From contig JAGYXB010001996.1 in NCBI GenBank assembly GCA_022495005.1, forward strand, positions 310,001-374,000: a stretch of 64,000 nt of DNA, written 5' to 3'. Positions within the stretch are counted from its first letter, which is position 1; each line of letters starts with the position of its first letter. A model generated the notes under the pieces. The model saw only the letters and a program-made list of their open reading frames with translations. It was not told the DNA's origin and did not search any database. Shown here one piece after another: positions 1-10,439 of this stretch. Made by a program: the position numbers and the translations under genes. Source of the DNA: Rhyacophila brunnea (taxonomy: Eukaryota; Arthropoda; Insecta; Trichoptera; Rhyacophilidae).

Positions 1-50
1 ATTGGTAGCCATGTAGCAGTTATTTCTAACTAGGATTTCGCGGGAATTAT

Positions 51-560
51 AAAAAAAATTATTAAAAGATAAAAAGAACTTTTTATATAAGTACCACGTT
101 TTAAAATTTTGCTTATTTTTTAAATTATGTTTTAAAAATTGACAATTCTATGTATTAATAATTAAGGACAAATAAGGCAATTGTCATGTGTTTTTTATTA
201 TTTTGCAACAAACAAACAAATATAGAATACTGAAATGTCATTTTGATTTCCATAGTAACGCACGTATATATTAATAATTTAGTTACTAGGACCACACCCT
301 TAGCAACCAATAATAGTGGATTGGATTACGGATTTCTTTCGAAATAACTTTTCATACAAAAGAAAATTAACTGAAAATGAATTCAATTCTACTTAAAGAT
401 AGCTAAAGGTATTAAAAGAATGCATTGGCATCGTGTTATGATATATTCTAAAAGTTTCAAATATCTAGCTAGTCGGAAAGTTAGTTAAAAGTCGATTGGA
501 ATTGTACTGGATAAACAACCACCGGACAAACAAGAATACGAGCTAAGAAAAATGTGGTAA
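51..560 (+). mobile_element. ~500-bp dispersed repeat (family L), copy 1
   Basis: First of five copies of a repeat that begins near ATTACAAGATAAAAAG and ends near CGAGCTAAGAAAAACGTTGT. It shares long blocks with copies at 20409, 26345, 30787 and (inverted) 58345, including the stretch around ATGCATTGGCATCGTGTT. No coding potential is visible. The ends of this copy are eroded, so its target duplication cannot be read. There is no poly-A tail and no convincing terminal inverted repeat, so the class is open. Confidence 0.75.
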
Positions 561-660
561 TATGTAAAACCTTTTTGAATAAATATCTACTATATGAAAA
601 CGCTGTTTTTCAAAAGTACTAATTGATTATTCTTTAGTTACCCTAATATTATTAATGTCA

Positions 661-1176
661 TATGCGGGTGGGCAAGCCATGGGTTGTTCCACCGCCATCT
701 TTAGATTAACAAAGCCTGAGCATAACTTTTTGCGCAAGCAACGAGTGGTCCACTGCCATACGTACTTGCAAGCAGAGTTTGGTATTCTATAATGACTGAA
801 GAGTATAAATAAGTTATTAGTTATTGTCGTTTAGAATCGAATGTCACATTGACAAACGTCCTAGTGTATTATAGTATTATTATACACAGAAGAAGCTTAC
901 TTACTTTCATCGTCAGTTCCAATTATTAATAACACATAACCACTAAATCAGATGAACTCCAAGGTCCCCAAGATACGTTAAAATAATCTGAAAGAAATCT
1001 GAAACTAAGAATACTCCGACAAGTGAACACGACAGACGCGTCAGTATGAGCACTCTATAGATAATGACAGGCAATGACAAGTCATCCATAGACAACGGGA
1101 GGGGCGAAAAGTAGGACCAGTCGTGTAATGTATCGGCTTCCTTCTTCAGTGGGCAATGGTTGTTCACAATCTAATG
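661..1176 (-). repeat. Dispersed repeat (family N) with short conserved reading frame, copy 1
   Basis: Read on the minus strand this matches 14364-14865 over about 500 bp. Both copies keep an open frame ending in the residues DFFQIILTYL followed by GVHLI and a stop (minus-strand frame 943-1167 here). The shared region continues about 300 bp past the stop, through a block containing CAAACTCTGCTTGCAAG. The peptide is hydrophobic near its end. No family is recognised. It may be the 3' part of an unidentified retroelement rather than a gene. Confidence 0.6.
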
Positions 1177-1190
1177 TGGCGAAAACTTAA

Positions 1191-1960
1191 GGAAGGAACA
1201 TGGATAATATTATTTTTGAATCTAGATTATTTTTTTTGGTTGCGGCGCTAATGGATTGTGATTGTTTGTGGATATATAATATTATAAATAATATGAATTT
1301 ATAAAGAATTTATTTGTAAGTACTTATATGTTTAAGATAAATATAGTAGGTAGTACATATATATAAACGCTGTAAACATTAATAACGAAAAGTAACAAAA
1401 CTTTGTTAAAAAAATAACTATTAATGTCAATATGAAAGAATTAATTAGACATAATTTAGTTCAGAAGCAGCTAAGATAAAAAATGGCTATTATAAAAAAA
1501 TAATGTAGTTTAAACAGTCCATAACAAATTCGACTTAAATACATGTCATTAAGCATAGTTTATAATAAAGCTATTCGCATAGAAACAAGACTGTTACAAT
1601 GTATTCTATCGGAAATGAAGATGTCAGCAGTGTTGTTGTATCAATTAAAAAAATGGCGTAATTAGAAATGCTGCGCGATAAATTAGATAACTAACCGTGT
1701 GGTTGCAACGATTAAAAAATACTATTCATTGCTGTTTCCTGTTGGCCAAGACATTATAATAACATAGAATTAGTCACTTTACTAAAACAGAGCCAACAGT
1801 CTGAAAGTTTTTATACAAGCACGCCGTAATAATGTATGGAACCAGAGACTTCAACATATTTATCACCAAAGGAAGTGCTGTTATTCACAGGTAAGCAACC
1901 ATTGAAAGATATACAGTATTTGAAAATACCTCAGATATCTCTACGACAACAAATATTTTA
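1191..1960. other. AT-rich stretch, nothing recognised
   Basis: Low-complexity AT-rich DNA between two repeats. No open frame of note, RNA-like fold or repeat shared with the rest of the window was seen. Confidence 0.5.
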
Positions 1961-1961
1961 A

Positions 1962-2245
1962 ACATACGACGTCGGGTGGTATAGAAACTTCGTCTTCTTC
2001 TTTCACCCTGTCACGACACAGCATTGGGGCATAGGGTAAGCACAAGTTTCGCGCCATTTCCATCGATCCATCGCCAATTCTTGTACCTCCCGCTATGCCA
2101 GACCTGCAGCGAGTAGATCGCTTTTGTAGCACCGCTGCAGGGTGAGGGAGGGCCGGCCGCAACGACGGAATCCTTGAGGCTGTGCTACAAGGGTACGAAG
2201 TGTCACACTCTTTGGCGGCATACGGAACACATGTCCCAGCCATAT
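1962..2245 (-). pseudogene. LINE reverse transcriptase 3' fragment (same family as 35640)
   Basis: The minus strand encodes a ragged version of the peptide also found at 35640-36395: a Gly-Thr-x-Ile/Val-Pro-Tyr/Asp-Ala-Ala segment, then Cys-Ser-Thr/Gly-Ala, then a Met-Ala-Arg/Asp-Arg stretch near Ala-Pro-Met-Leu. The longer copy carries recognisable non-LTR reverse transcriptase C-terminal motifs, so this is the extreme end of the same element, 5'-truncated. Local GC is clearly above its surroundings, as expected for inserted coding DNA. Confidence 0.6.
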
Positions 2246-2531
2246 AGAAACATCCACCTATAATTAAAAAAATTAAAAAGTCTATAATTAAAACACACGT
2301 TACCGAACAGTTGGTACGACTAGACGTCGTTCATCCGCAAATGGTGTAAAACTAATTTGAAGCAAATTTATTTCGTTATAGTCTTAGAATATAGAAAAAT
2401 ATACATAGAGCTATTGTAAGTGTTTGTCCCTCAAAACATGACGAACTTTTTCACGCACTTGCCTCGCCCCTTTCACGCTTCCTCCGCGACCCTTTCCTGG
2501 GTTATTCGAAAATATGTGACTGTGTGCGTGT

Positions 2532-2627
2532 CGTAGTGTTGCCAGATATCGAATATTTATTCCAGTGTTATAATTTTACAAGCGATGTTTTTATAAATTA
2601 TATTATGGCAACACTAGCGTGTTGGCT
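2532..2627. repeat. Short inverted repeat (TAGTGTTGCCA ends)
   Basis: The motif TAGTGTTGCCA is answered about 75 bp later by TGGCAACACTA. It resembles a very small MITE or solo foldback. No target duplication could be made out. Confidence 0.4.
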
Positions 2628-2778
2628 ATGCACTTGATAAAACATTACTCACTAAAGTCAGCTCATGCGGAGGGAATAATTTAGAATTTTTTGCTACTTT
2701 TAACATTGTTTTCTTACTCTATCTGGCTGTTGGCAAAACTTCTGATGTTGCGACCTATCGAACAGTGTATCCGGAAAT

Positions 2779-3160
2779 TTGTACGTAAACAGTTCACCGC
2801 AGGCCGCAGGACACTTATTCGTGCGCCGCAGTACGTGAAACATGAGTTCGTGTAACATTTAATCAAATGACGAGTTCTTCGTTGAAAATTTCACCGTGGA
2901 GTATATTTGTACGTATGCTACAACATGTGGCGATTTTCATGAGATGTTTTTACTAGATTAGGTTAGGTTAGGGTTAATCTAATTGGAACAGTACTATTTG
3001 CAAACTATCGCCGCATTTTGTAAGATACGTACAAATGTATTCCACGGTGAAATGTTCAACGAAGAACTCGTCATTTGATAAAATGTTATACGAACTCATG
3101 TTTCATGTACTGCGGCGCACAAAATAATAAGTGTCCCACGATGAACTGCATACGTACAAC
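2779..3160. repeat. Foldback repeat with ~155-bp arms, interrupted by the hAT element
   Basis: Left arm 2779-2937 and right arm 3006-3159 are inverted copies of each other. They share ACTTATT, GCGCCGCAGTAC, GAGTTCGT, CAAATGACGAGTTCTTCG and TTTCACCGTGGA with scattered mismatches. The ~70-bp spacer holds three exact TTAGG units. The right arm stops where the hAT transposon at 3161 begins, so the foldback was there first. It is a MITE or foldback element with no coding capacity. Confidence 0.8.
2958..2972 (+). repeat. Interstitial (TTAGG)3
   Basis: Three exact tandem TTAGG units, the telomere repeat of most insects, lie in the loop of the foldback at 2779-3160. A degenerate set on the other strand (CCTAA units) lies at 37554-37573. 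Such short runs can also arise by chance. Confidence 0.5.
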
Positions 3161-6026
3161 CAGGGCTTTTTTTCCATTTAACGCGGTGGAACGGCGTTCC
3201 GGCACCTTTTTTCACGGTTTTATTTCAAAATCAATTAAACGAAAAAATATTTGCGCTTAAGTAATTACAATAATAATTCGTTAAAATGATAAAATAAGGT
3301 ACAGGTGGAAGCCATTTTGAATGTTGGCGTGTTAGTGTTAGTGTTAGTGAAGTAACCGTATAGTTTAAATAGCAAACATGCGTATGCAACTAGCTTCATA
3401 CGTATGCTGCGTATTATGATTTTGACAGTTTGACGTTTATCGCATGGCAGCATCTGCGTATATTGTTATTTACGTTTGTTTAGTCAGTTTGTGTTACGAT
3501 TACGTGTTGTGCAACTATTTTATATATTATTTAGTGCAACCCCAAGTTTAAATATGAAAAAAATTTCCTGTTACTTCTCAACCACCGGCAGCGGCGCCGA
3601 TTCCGCAAATAAAAAGCTCAAAACAGAAACGATGACAGAAGATATGGAAATATCGGTACATGTAGATGTTCCTGAATCATCTCTAGCTGATCTCGGGGAT
3701 CAAGGTCGAACTCAAAACGATTGGCCAGACTGCTGGTCATTAGATCAAAAAAACGATTTTTGCTCAAAAAACGAATGGTTGAACGTACACAAAATGAAAC
3801 TTGGCTGCACAATTTGCAGAAACGTTGGAACTTTTGGAACTGAAACGACAATGGGAATGAAAATATCCAAAGAATGGGCCAATAATGAAATCACGTATTC
3901 TGGGAAAGAGAGGAAGCTACAATTGGGGTCACTTCGAAAAAAAATTTTCGATCACAGAGGATCTATTGCACACAAAGCAGCGTTAAAAATCATTTCTGAA
4001 GCCAAAAAAAAGCAGATTGAAAATACTTTTTTAAAATCGTTATCTCGCGAAAAAGTAATAACAGCAAACATTTTTCGAACTGCATATAAAGTAGCTAAGG
4101 AAAATCAATCATTCAATATGTTTGAAAGTGAAATTAATCTCCAAGAACTAAATGGGATCGAAATGGGTCATATTCTCCATTCCACTAACGCATGTGTTAA
4201 CATTGTAAATCATATATGTGATGAAATGAGAAAAAATGTTTTCAAAGAAATTGTTCAATCGAAAAATATAATTTCTTTGATAATTGATGAGTCTACCACC
4301 ATAAGCCAAAAAACCACCCTCATTGTGTATGTTCGATGCTGTGTCGAAAGTGTTGGAATGAATTCACCAATTAATTTGTTTTTGGATTTGATTGAACTTA
4401 AAGACGTAACGGCAAAAGGAATATTTGAATCATTACTCCAATCTCTTGATTTATATGGGATGACAGAAGAATATTTAAAAAATATTTAGTTTCGGTTGCA
4501 TGCGACGGCGCTGCTGTGATGTTAGGCTCTAAAAATGGAGTGAAAAAAATGCTGACAGAAAAATTTCCTTCAATTATAGTTTGGCATTGTACTAATCACA
4601 GATTAGAATTATCAGTAAGTGATGTTGTAAAAAAAATTTCAGGGATCAATAGATTCAAATCATTTATTGATAAACTTTATGTTTTATACCACGCGTCGCC
4701 GAAAAATAATAGAGAGTTGCATTTATGTGCAGAATCACTAGGCGTTGAGGCACTGAAAATCGGAAGAGTTTTAAGTACCCGATGGGTGGCATCTAGTTTT
4801 CGTTCAGTTTCGGCTGTGTGGAATAATTATGAATCCCTTGTGCGTCATTTTGAAGAAGCGATGAATGACCCTACAAGAGATAAAAATGACAAGTGTACTT
4901 ACAGTGGCTTAAAGAACAAAATAACATCAACAGCATTTTTATTGGATCTAGCATTAATGTGCGACGCTCTCCAAGAATTGTCGGAACTTAGTTTGGACCT
5001 ACAAAATTGCAATGTGAACCTTTACATTGCAAATCGAAAAATAAATGAACTCGTTCAAGTTTTTGAAGAAAGAAAACAGAATTTTGGACCCTATTATAAA
5101 TGTGCTGCAGCTGCTATAAGCAATCTGCATTTTCGTGGAGTTTTACTTCACGAAAAAGTTTCTAAAAATGATCCTCCTATTGATCCGAAAATATTTTATT
5201 CCACGTTGAAAACGTCAATTGAAAAAAGGCTGCTAGATAATAAAGATGTTGAGTTTGCACTTTGGGCTCGCGTACTTGACCAAAAATATTGGCCTGAAGA
5301 CATTGATAATCGGTTGAAATTTGGAGAGATGGAAATTAGAAACATTTCGATCAGGCTACAACTAGATGAACGAGAAATGATTCGTGGATTTCGCGAATAC
5401 ATTCTCGAAAAGACATATTCTGAAAAACTCTTGCGTTTGGTATATGCTCTGAATTCTATTCCCATTTCTTCAAGTGAATGTGAACGGGGGTTTTCGCAAA
5501 TGAATCTTATTATTACCCCAACAAGAGCTTCGTTAAACACTAAAACAGTTTCGGCACTCTTGTTCATCAAACTCGTGGGACCACCCTTGACACTTTTCGA
5601 TCCTTCAAAATATGTTGATAGGTGGTTACTTAAAGGAAGACATTCGGCCTTAGACTCTAACACTAAGAAAAGGAATCGAGATGATGTATCAGACGAGAAT
5701 TGGAAAAACTTTGGAAATCACTCTAAACTTTTATTCAAGTTCATAAATAAATACATTACATATGTATTTACAATTATATTTTAAAGTTAGTCTTATTTAG
5801 TCTTATTTGTACAATATATTTCAAATATAATGTATGTATTTTATTGTTTCTGTAGCTTTGTTTTGACTAAAATAAAAAATTATCGTAAAAATCAACCTTT
5901 TTTTGTTCGCTTCGTGGCATAGCTCCTTTAAATTTCATTTAAGTGACATTTGAATATAATTTTATTTAGTAAAAAGCTTGACATGAAGTGAGTTCCGGCA
6001 CCTTTTTTTTTTAAAAAAAAGCCCTG
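3161..6026 (+). mobile_element. Complete hAT transposon, 2866 bp, with 8-bp target duplication
   Basis: The element opens with CAGGGCTTTTTTT and closes with the inverted counterpart AAAAAAAGCCCTG. Both flanks carry the same 8 bp, CGTACAAC (3153-3160 and 6027-6034), the hallmark of hAT insertion. A subterminal motif GTTCCGGCACCTTTTTT occurs near both ends in the same orientation (3196 and 5992). On the left it is part of a local palindrome. Between the ends lies one transposase gene interrupted by a single frameshift. The identical target duplications and long open frames point to a young insertion, which landed in an older foldback repeat. Confidence 0.93.
3554..5784 (+). pseudogene. hAT transposase, one frameshift (KIAA1586/ZNF862-like group)
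   Basis: It would cut and paste the surrounding element. I place the start at the ATG at 3554; the frame is open upstream to 3476 without a better ATG. The first part (to the TAG at 4487) carries a zinc-finger-like segment with CTIC and a later HRGSIAH, then the first catalytic Asp in SLIIDESTT. The second part, in another frame, has the second Asp in VACDGAAVM, the hAT motif WHCTNHRLELS and the C-terminal dimerisation (hATC) block SSSECERGFSQMN to 5784. The break falls in a run of six A at 4477-4482 and looks like loss of one base. Both halves are otherwise open, about 745 residues together. As written it cannot give a full enzyme. Confidence 0.9.
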
Positions 6027-6034
6027 CGTACAAC

Positions 6035-6830
6035 TTACATGTAACCATCGTACAGACCTATAAGCTATATGAAGAAATTGATGGGGGAGCCAAAGTCGAA
6101 AACTACCCAATCAAGACTCGCAACTTAACGTGAATCTGACATTCCAATGACGTTTTCAAAATGGCGTCCATATGGTAGTTCATAGTTCCATTTTTTCCCG
6201 TTCTTCGGATAAGTTTGTAGGACTGTACCCGTGTGCTGGCAGCCTTGTGCCCCTGCTTCAATGCCGCGCTAGTCAGACGATTGACTGAAAGACTGACATT
6301 TTTCCCTCGTGGAGCACTTCAAAATGTATCTATAGTCTAAGACTTCAAACTAAATTACAATTATTGTTAAATATCTTTGGTTGTGTACCTCTATTATCTC
6401 TGAGATACACTCGGGGCTACTGAGATATCCAATAAGTGGCAAAAGTCGACGCAAATTATTGTAATCGGCGCGGTTGTAATTGTAAAACGATTTAGGTAGA
6501 TAATGTGTAAACTCAAAACATGTTATTAAATCTCGGACGACATTATCTTAAGTAGAAGAAGATGAGACATGGCCCCAGCCTTCTTATTTTCTGATAAAAA
6601 TCTTTTGTTTCACGACTGATGCTAGGGTTTTCCATTCCGGGAATTAACACAAATTACTTACTTATATCAAATAATTCAGCTTTGTTGATTGCTGTGGAGA
6701 AGGGTGTCTATTGAAAGCTGAAGGTAAGCTGTTGTTGGTAACTATGTATCTTCAGTATTTTACTGATACAGTTTACTGAACATAAAATATTATATTTTAT
6801 TTTATTTATAAAAGATATTTCACAAAAAAA
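6035..6830. other. Unassigned DNA right of the hAT element
   Basis: No repeat shared with the rest of the window and no sizeable open frame. It ends in an A-rich run near 6822-6836. Confidence 0.4.
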
Positions 6831-6844
6831 AAAAAACAACCTGT

Positions 6845-6935
6845 ACTAAAATAGCCAAACCAGGAATCGAACATGCGCTAAAAAAATCCACAACTTTTAT
6901 CCAGTAGGTTACTGGGAGCTGAGGTGCGTAAAATA
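6845..6935 (-). mobile_element. Degenerate tRNA-like SINE fragment
   Basis: On the minus strand a B-box-like GTTCGATTCC (near 6855-6870) is preceded by a weak tRNA-like stretch. The A box is not convincing. Probably a decayed SINE head. Confidence 0.3.
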
Positions 6936-7203
6936 ACAGCCATTACACGGTATGCGTAAAGGTAGGAAGGCGTTATCATTATTATAAGTCTTTGTTTGTA
7001 TGTGCTAGTAGAAGATTAGACAGACTTGCGTACAGTTTATCTGTATGTGTAAACCCTAAATTAAATACTAGACAGATATTATGGTTCTGTTGGCTGTGTC
7101 CATTCAATCCTGTGAATGGACAGTCCACAGCATCAATGAATTATTATATTTGCGGGGTTCGATTTGTGTTACCACTGTGGGAGTCGTCGACGTGTCGTAA
7201 GTC

Positions 7204-7425
7204 ATGATGTTGAGGATGATGATGATGATGATGAAGAAGTCTAAGATGGATGCAGTAGCGAGTTTTATTTGCGGCGTAACGGTGGGTACAATAGTATGTT
7301 ACAGTAGTTATGTTAAAATACGTACGATGATAATTTTCCGAGGTCCGAATCTCGGTATAATGAGATATTGTGCGGGACGATACGGAGATTGCGATAGTAA
7401 CAGACCGGGAACTATATTCGAGTGA
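7204..7425 (+). CDS. Small ORF of unknown function, one predicted membrane segment
   Basis: A 73-codon frame starts with an ATG, runs through a (GAT)n microsatellite giving a Met-rich start, then encodes a hydrophobic stretch FICGVTVGTIVCYSSYV (about residues 20-36) and a Gly/Arg-rich end. A more natural start is the internal ATG after the microsatellite (7248). No relatives are recognised, and no promoter or polyA signal was identified with confidence. It may be fortuitous. Confidence 0.2.
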   Translation: MMLRMMMMMMKKSKMDAVASFICGVTVGTIVCYSSYVKIRTMIIFRGPNLGIMRYCAGRYGDCDSNRPGTIFE

Positions 7426-7429
7426 CATT

Positions 7430-8228
7430 TCAGATGAATTATTATTCGCTATTTCTTCACATAATTTTTGCTGTCCGTATGATTAGCTTCATTATTTTGT
7501 TTTATATATACTATTTTTATTTTGATAATTTCCCTGTGCTCTTCTCTCCCCGGCACTTTGCATTAGAAAGTAACTTTAAACTCAGTCAGAGCTCACTTTG
7601 AGCGTAGCAACCTTAATCCTGGGTATCTTCTCCTAGGGCATTCCCGGCCTAAAACTTAACTAGATACTTCACATCGCTAATGTAGGGCCACATGATACGC
7701 TCGATTAAGACCGGGTGTGGTGTATGGTGGGTTTTGGTTTGGAGGGATTAACTTCAATAATCAAAATAATATTCTTTTTATTGAAATAATCGAGTGAAAA
7801 GACAAGTGAAAAGCGGATATGAAGAATTTATTATTGAGGTCAGCTCCTTACCGAGTTTGCTATAATTTGACACTATGGAAATAGATACTTATTTAATTTG
7901 TAATTCTGTGCGCCTGATGCTTACCTATTCTACCCGATCCCTTCAAAATCATAGATAGAGCGGAGTGAGTATTGTGATGTACGGCGCGCCGGGATGCGGC
8001 TGCATACTATCCAAATCGTTCAGTAATTGACGCACCATTAGAGGCTATTTCACATATTTTGCGCTAAATGGGTGCTTAAAGCATCTCGTAGCACGCTTAT
8101 TTGCTATGACAAGTCTATACGGTGTTATTTTGCTTATATATTTATGATTCTGCTAAATGGTTTGTGCGTTTAAGAATTCTGGAATTGATAGACGCGGCGC
8201 AATACTGGGATTTATTGTTTAGCTCACT
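7430..8228. other. Unassigned DNA
   Basis: No recognisable repeat, RNA or coding region. The base composition is less AT-rich than most of the window between about 7540 and 7740, with no feature to explain it. Confidence 0.4.
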
Positions 8229-8620
8229 AGTTTGTGCTCCCAAGGTGCAGAACTAACTTGCCATTAGTGATGCCAATTGGGAGAGCAATAACCATGTTTA
8301 ATGAATCGCTTCGAATATTGATATATTCCACATACGTGAGGGTGAATTTAGGTGGACGTTGTTTTATAAGTTTTTAACTTGAGACTATCAATAGTTCACT
8401 CTGTTTGCTTCCATCTACTTTTACTTTTATCTTTGTTATTTTATTTCTTATTTTATTACTTATTGTATTATTAACTAATATTTCTCTGTATTTTTATTTA
8501 AATGTTAACACTTATTTTATGTTATGTCGTGAACGCTTTGAATTTAAAATTTGTTATGTTCATTATATTATGTTTGATATATATTTGATCTTAAATTACA
8601 TCTGAATTGAGTCGCTGAGT
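8229..8620 (+). mobile_element. CR1/Jockey-type LINE 3' end (family R), decayed
   Basis: Matches the better-preserved ends at 16960 and 50440: CCCAAGGTGCAGAAC, then a block near GATATATTCCAC and TAGGTGGACGTTGTTTTATAA. The 3' UTR with its TATGTC/GAACG motif follows. Stops interrupt the reading frame. The minus-strand copy at 42240-43190 links this tail to a reverse transcriptase. Confidence 0.65.
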
Positions 8621-8654
8621 CACAAAATACGCTCTGGGTGATTTAAAAAAATAA

Positions 8655-8800
8655 AATCAGTTTTTAATGTTGGTGGGAAGGGCTACCATGAGATAGTGGC
8701 GAAGGCTAGATGTAGGATGTTAAGATCAGACATAGCTAGTGCACAATAAACTTTGTTAGTCAAACGTATTTGTTTTTATTGAACTAACTTGAAAACATCC
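8655..8800 (+). mobile_element. Family F MITE fragment
   Basis: Shares AGTGGCGA, a GTAGG(C)TGTTAAGAT block, TAGTGCAC and GTCAAACGTATTTGTTTT with the copies at 26876, 48870, 61445 and 62238. Only one terminal part is present. Confidence 0.55.
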
Positions 8801-8925
8801 ACTAAAAAGAATCGCATTTGGAAAATATACAATGCCCGACGGTATTTGAACCCGTATATCCACTGGTATCGCGCCAATATGCTTTAACCAATTAAGCTAC
8901 GGGCCTCCTACGGCCAGCACCTTCC
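8760..8925 (-). mobile_element. tRNA-derived SINE (family S1)
   Basis: On the minus strand 8910-8835 folds much like a tRNA. It has an A box TAGCTTAATTGGTTAAAGCA with D-stem pairs, a B box GGGTTCAAATACC, and ends CCCG/CGGG that pair with few mismatches. Then comes a short body and the tail motif TTCAATAAA. Related copies, all with the head to the right, lie at 11215, 18000, 29575, 33070 and 63190. A functional tRNA is unlikely because the fold has mismatches and the body continues past the 3' end. Confidence 0.6.
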
Positions 8926-8944
8926 TCTCGAATATATCGAGCGC

Positions 8945-8968
8945 ACTCTCATCGGCCTTGATGAGAGT
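8945..8968. repeat. Short perfect hairpin
   Basis: ACTCTCATC, a 6-nt loop and GATGAGAGT pair perfectly. It sits just outside the SINE head. Function unknown. Confidence 0.4.
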
Positions 8969-9054
8969 TCAACCTTTCGACCCGCAGGTCAGTATTGGTT
9001 GGATCAGCGTCTTGGATTTTTATATAACGGAAGAGGATGCGAGACTTTAGCTAA

Positions 9055-10435
9055 TTAAAGGGGTTATCGCAAGACAATGATATGCCACATAATTAAGAAT
9101 TTGTTGATTTTGAATACAACCAATTCCCAGGGCACACACACACTCACGTTTTACTTAAGGGGGGACATGCTCGTCGTAGGTCAAAATTGAGTTTTATTGT
9201 ATTTTCAAACCACGATCCTGGACACTCCTTAAACGTTGTAGATAATCTATTTATATAATTTTGAAGCATTATTATCTTTCATATTTATTTTAAACATTTG
9301 ATGACTGCATAAAGTATTTTTGTTACATAAAATAGTATTCTTTTAAACCTCTCGCTCTAATGTTTTAGAATATAGTCATATTTCGGTACATAACTGTGCA
9401 GTGGTGTTAAAATTTTTTACATTTATTAATTCTTAAACGCATTTATAAAACCATTAGCATAATTTATTGCGAGATACTTTTTGTAAAATATTCACGATAA
9501 AAAATTATATTGATAATCTCTGTGATCCCAAATTTGACAAGAATTAGGCATTTTATCATTCAAAATTAGGCAAGATTAATACATTTGAAGATAATTCTAA
9601 AGATACTCATTATAAGCTATGTCTTTGACCATTCAAGTGTGATAAACATCTTATGAATAATGATTGCTTTATAATAATTATTGACCTAAGACTAAGGTAG
9701 TGTTTTTTTTGAAATACGCCATTTCTTTTGTCATTCCCCAGTGGTTAAGCTACAGCATATCTATATATTTTTTTATCGTGAATATTTTACAAAAATTATC
9801 TCGTTTTAAATAAATTATACTAATGGTTTTATAAATGCGTTTAAAAATTAATAAATGTTAAAAATCTTAACACCACTGCACAGTTATGTACCGAAATATG
9901 ACTATATTCTAAAACATTAGAGCGAGAGGCTTAAAAGAATACTATTTTATGCAACAAAAATACTTTATGCAGTCATCAAATGTTTAAAATAACTATAAAG
10001 GATAATAAGGCTTCAAAATTATATAAATAGATTATCTACAACGTTTAAGGAGTGTCCAGGATCATGGTTTGAAAATACAATAAAAACTCAATTTTGACCT
10101 ACGACGAGCATGTGGGCCGTTAAGACACTTAAAAAAAATACACAGATGTCTCAATAATTATGATCAATGTGTAGTTCTTACAAATTCAAATTTTGTTATA
10201 AAAATGGTTATAGCAGTAATATGATATGCCATGCCAGTCAAAATTGATATCGGTCAGTCATCGACGCATTCTGCTCCAAGCAGAATAATTAGATGTGAGA
10301 TATATAAAACATTATAATGAGGATAGTAATTTTTCCTGTTACAATAGTGAACGAACAAGAACATTAAATTGTTCATATCTCCAAACTATGTTTCTGTGGC
10401 ATATCATTGTCTTGCAATAACTCCTTCAATTGCGT
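9055..10435. mobile_element. Outer inverted-repeat element hosting the 9159-10119 palindrome
   Basis: The left end 9059-9091 (GGTTATCGCAAGACAATGAT and TGCCACA) is matched in inverted form at 10395-10427 (TGTGGCATATCATTGTC). TTAA lies just outside on the left and a one-base variant on the right. This fits a piggyBac-like non-autonomous element into which the palindromic element was later inserted. Confidence 0.6.
9159..10119. mobile_element. TTAA-flanked, almost fully palindromic element, 961 bp (family G)
   Basis: Two arms of about 350 bp (9159-9510 and 9765-10119) are inverted copies with few mismatches. The outer ends read roughly GGG(A/C)CATGCTCGTCGTAGGTC. TTAA flanks both sides (9155-9158 and 10120-10123), the target duplication of piggyBac-type elements. 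The 250-bp centre is AT-rich and non-coding. Part of one arm recurs at 34017-34205. Confidence 0.8.
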
Positions 10436-10439
10436 AAAA

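Noticed and set aside
5196..5663. 155-codon minus-strand frame
   Set aside because: Antisense shadow of the hAT transposase.
8835..8910. A functional tRNA gene on the minus strand
   Set aside because: Fold has mismatches in the T and acceptor stems and is continuous with a SINE body found in several copies.
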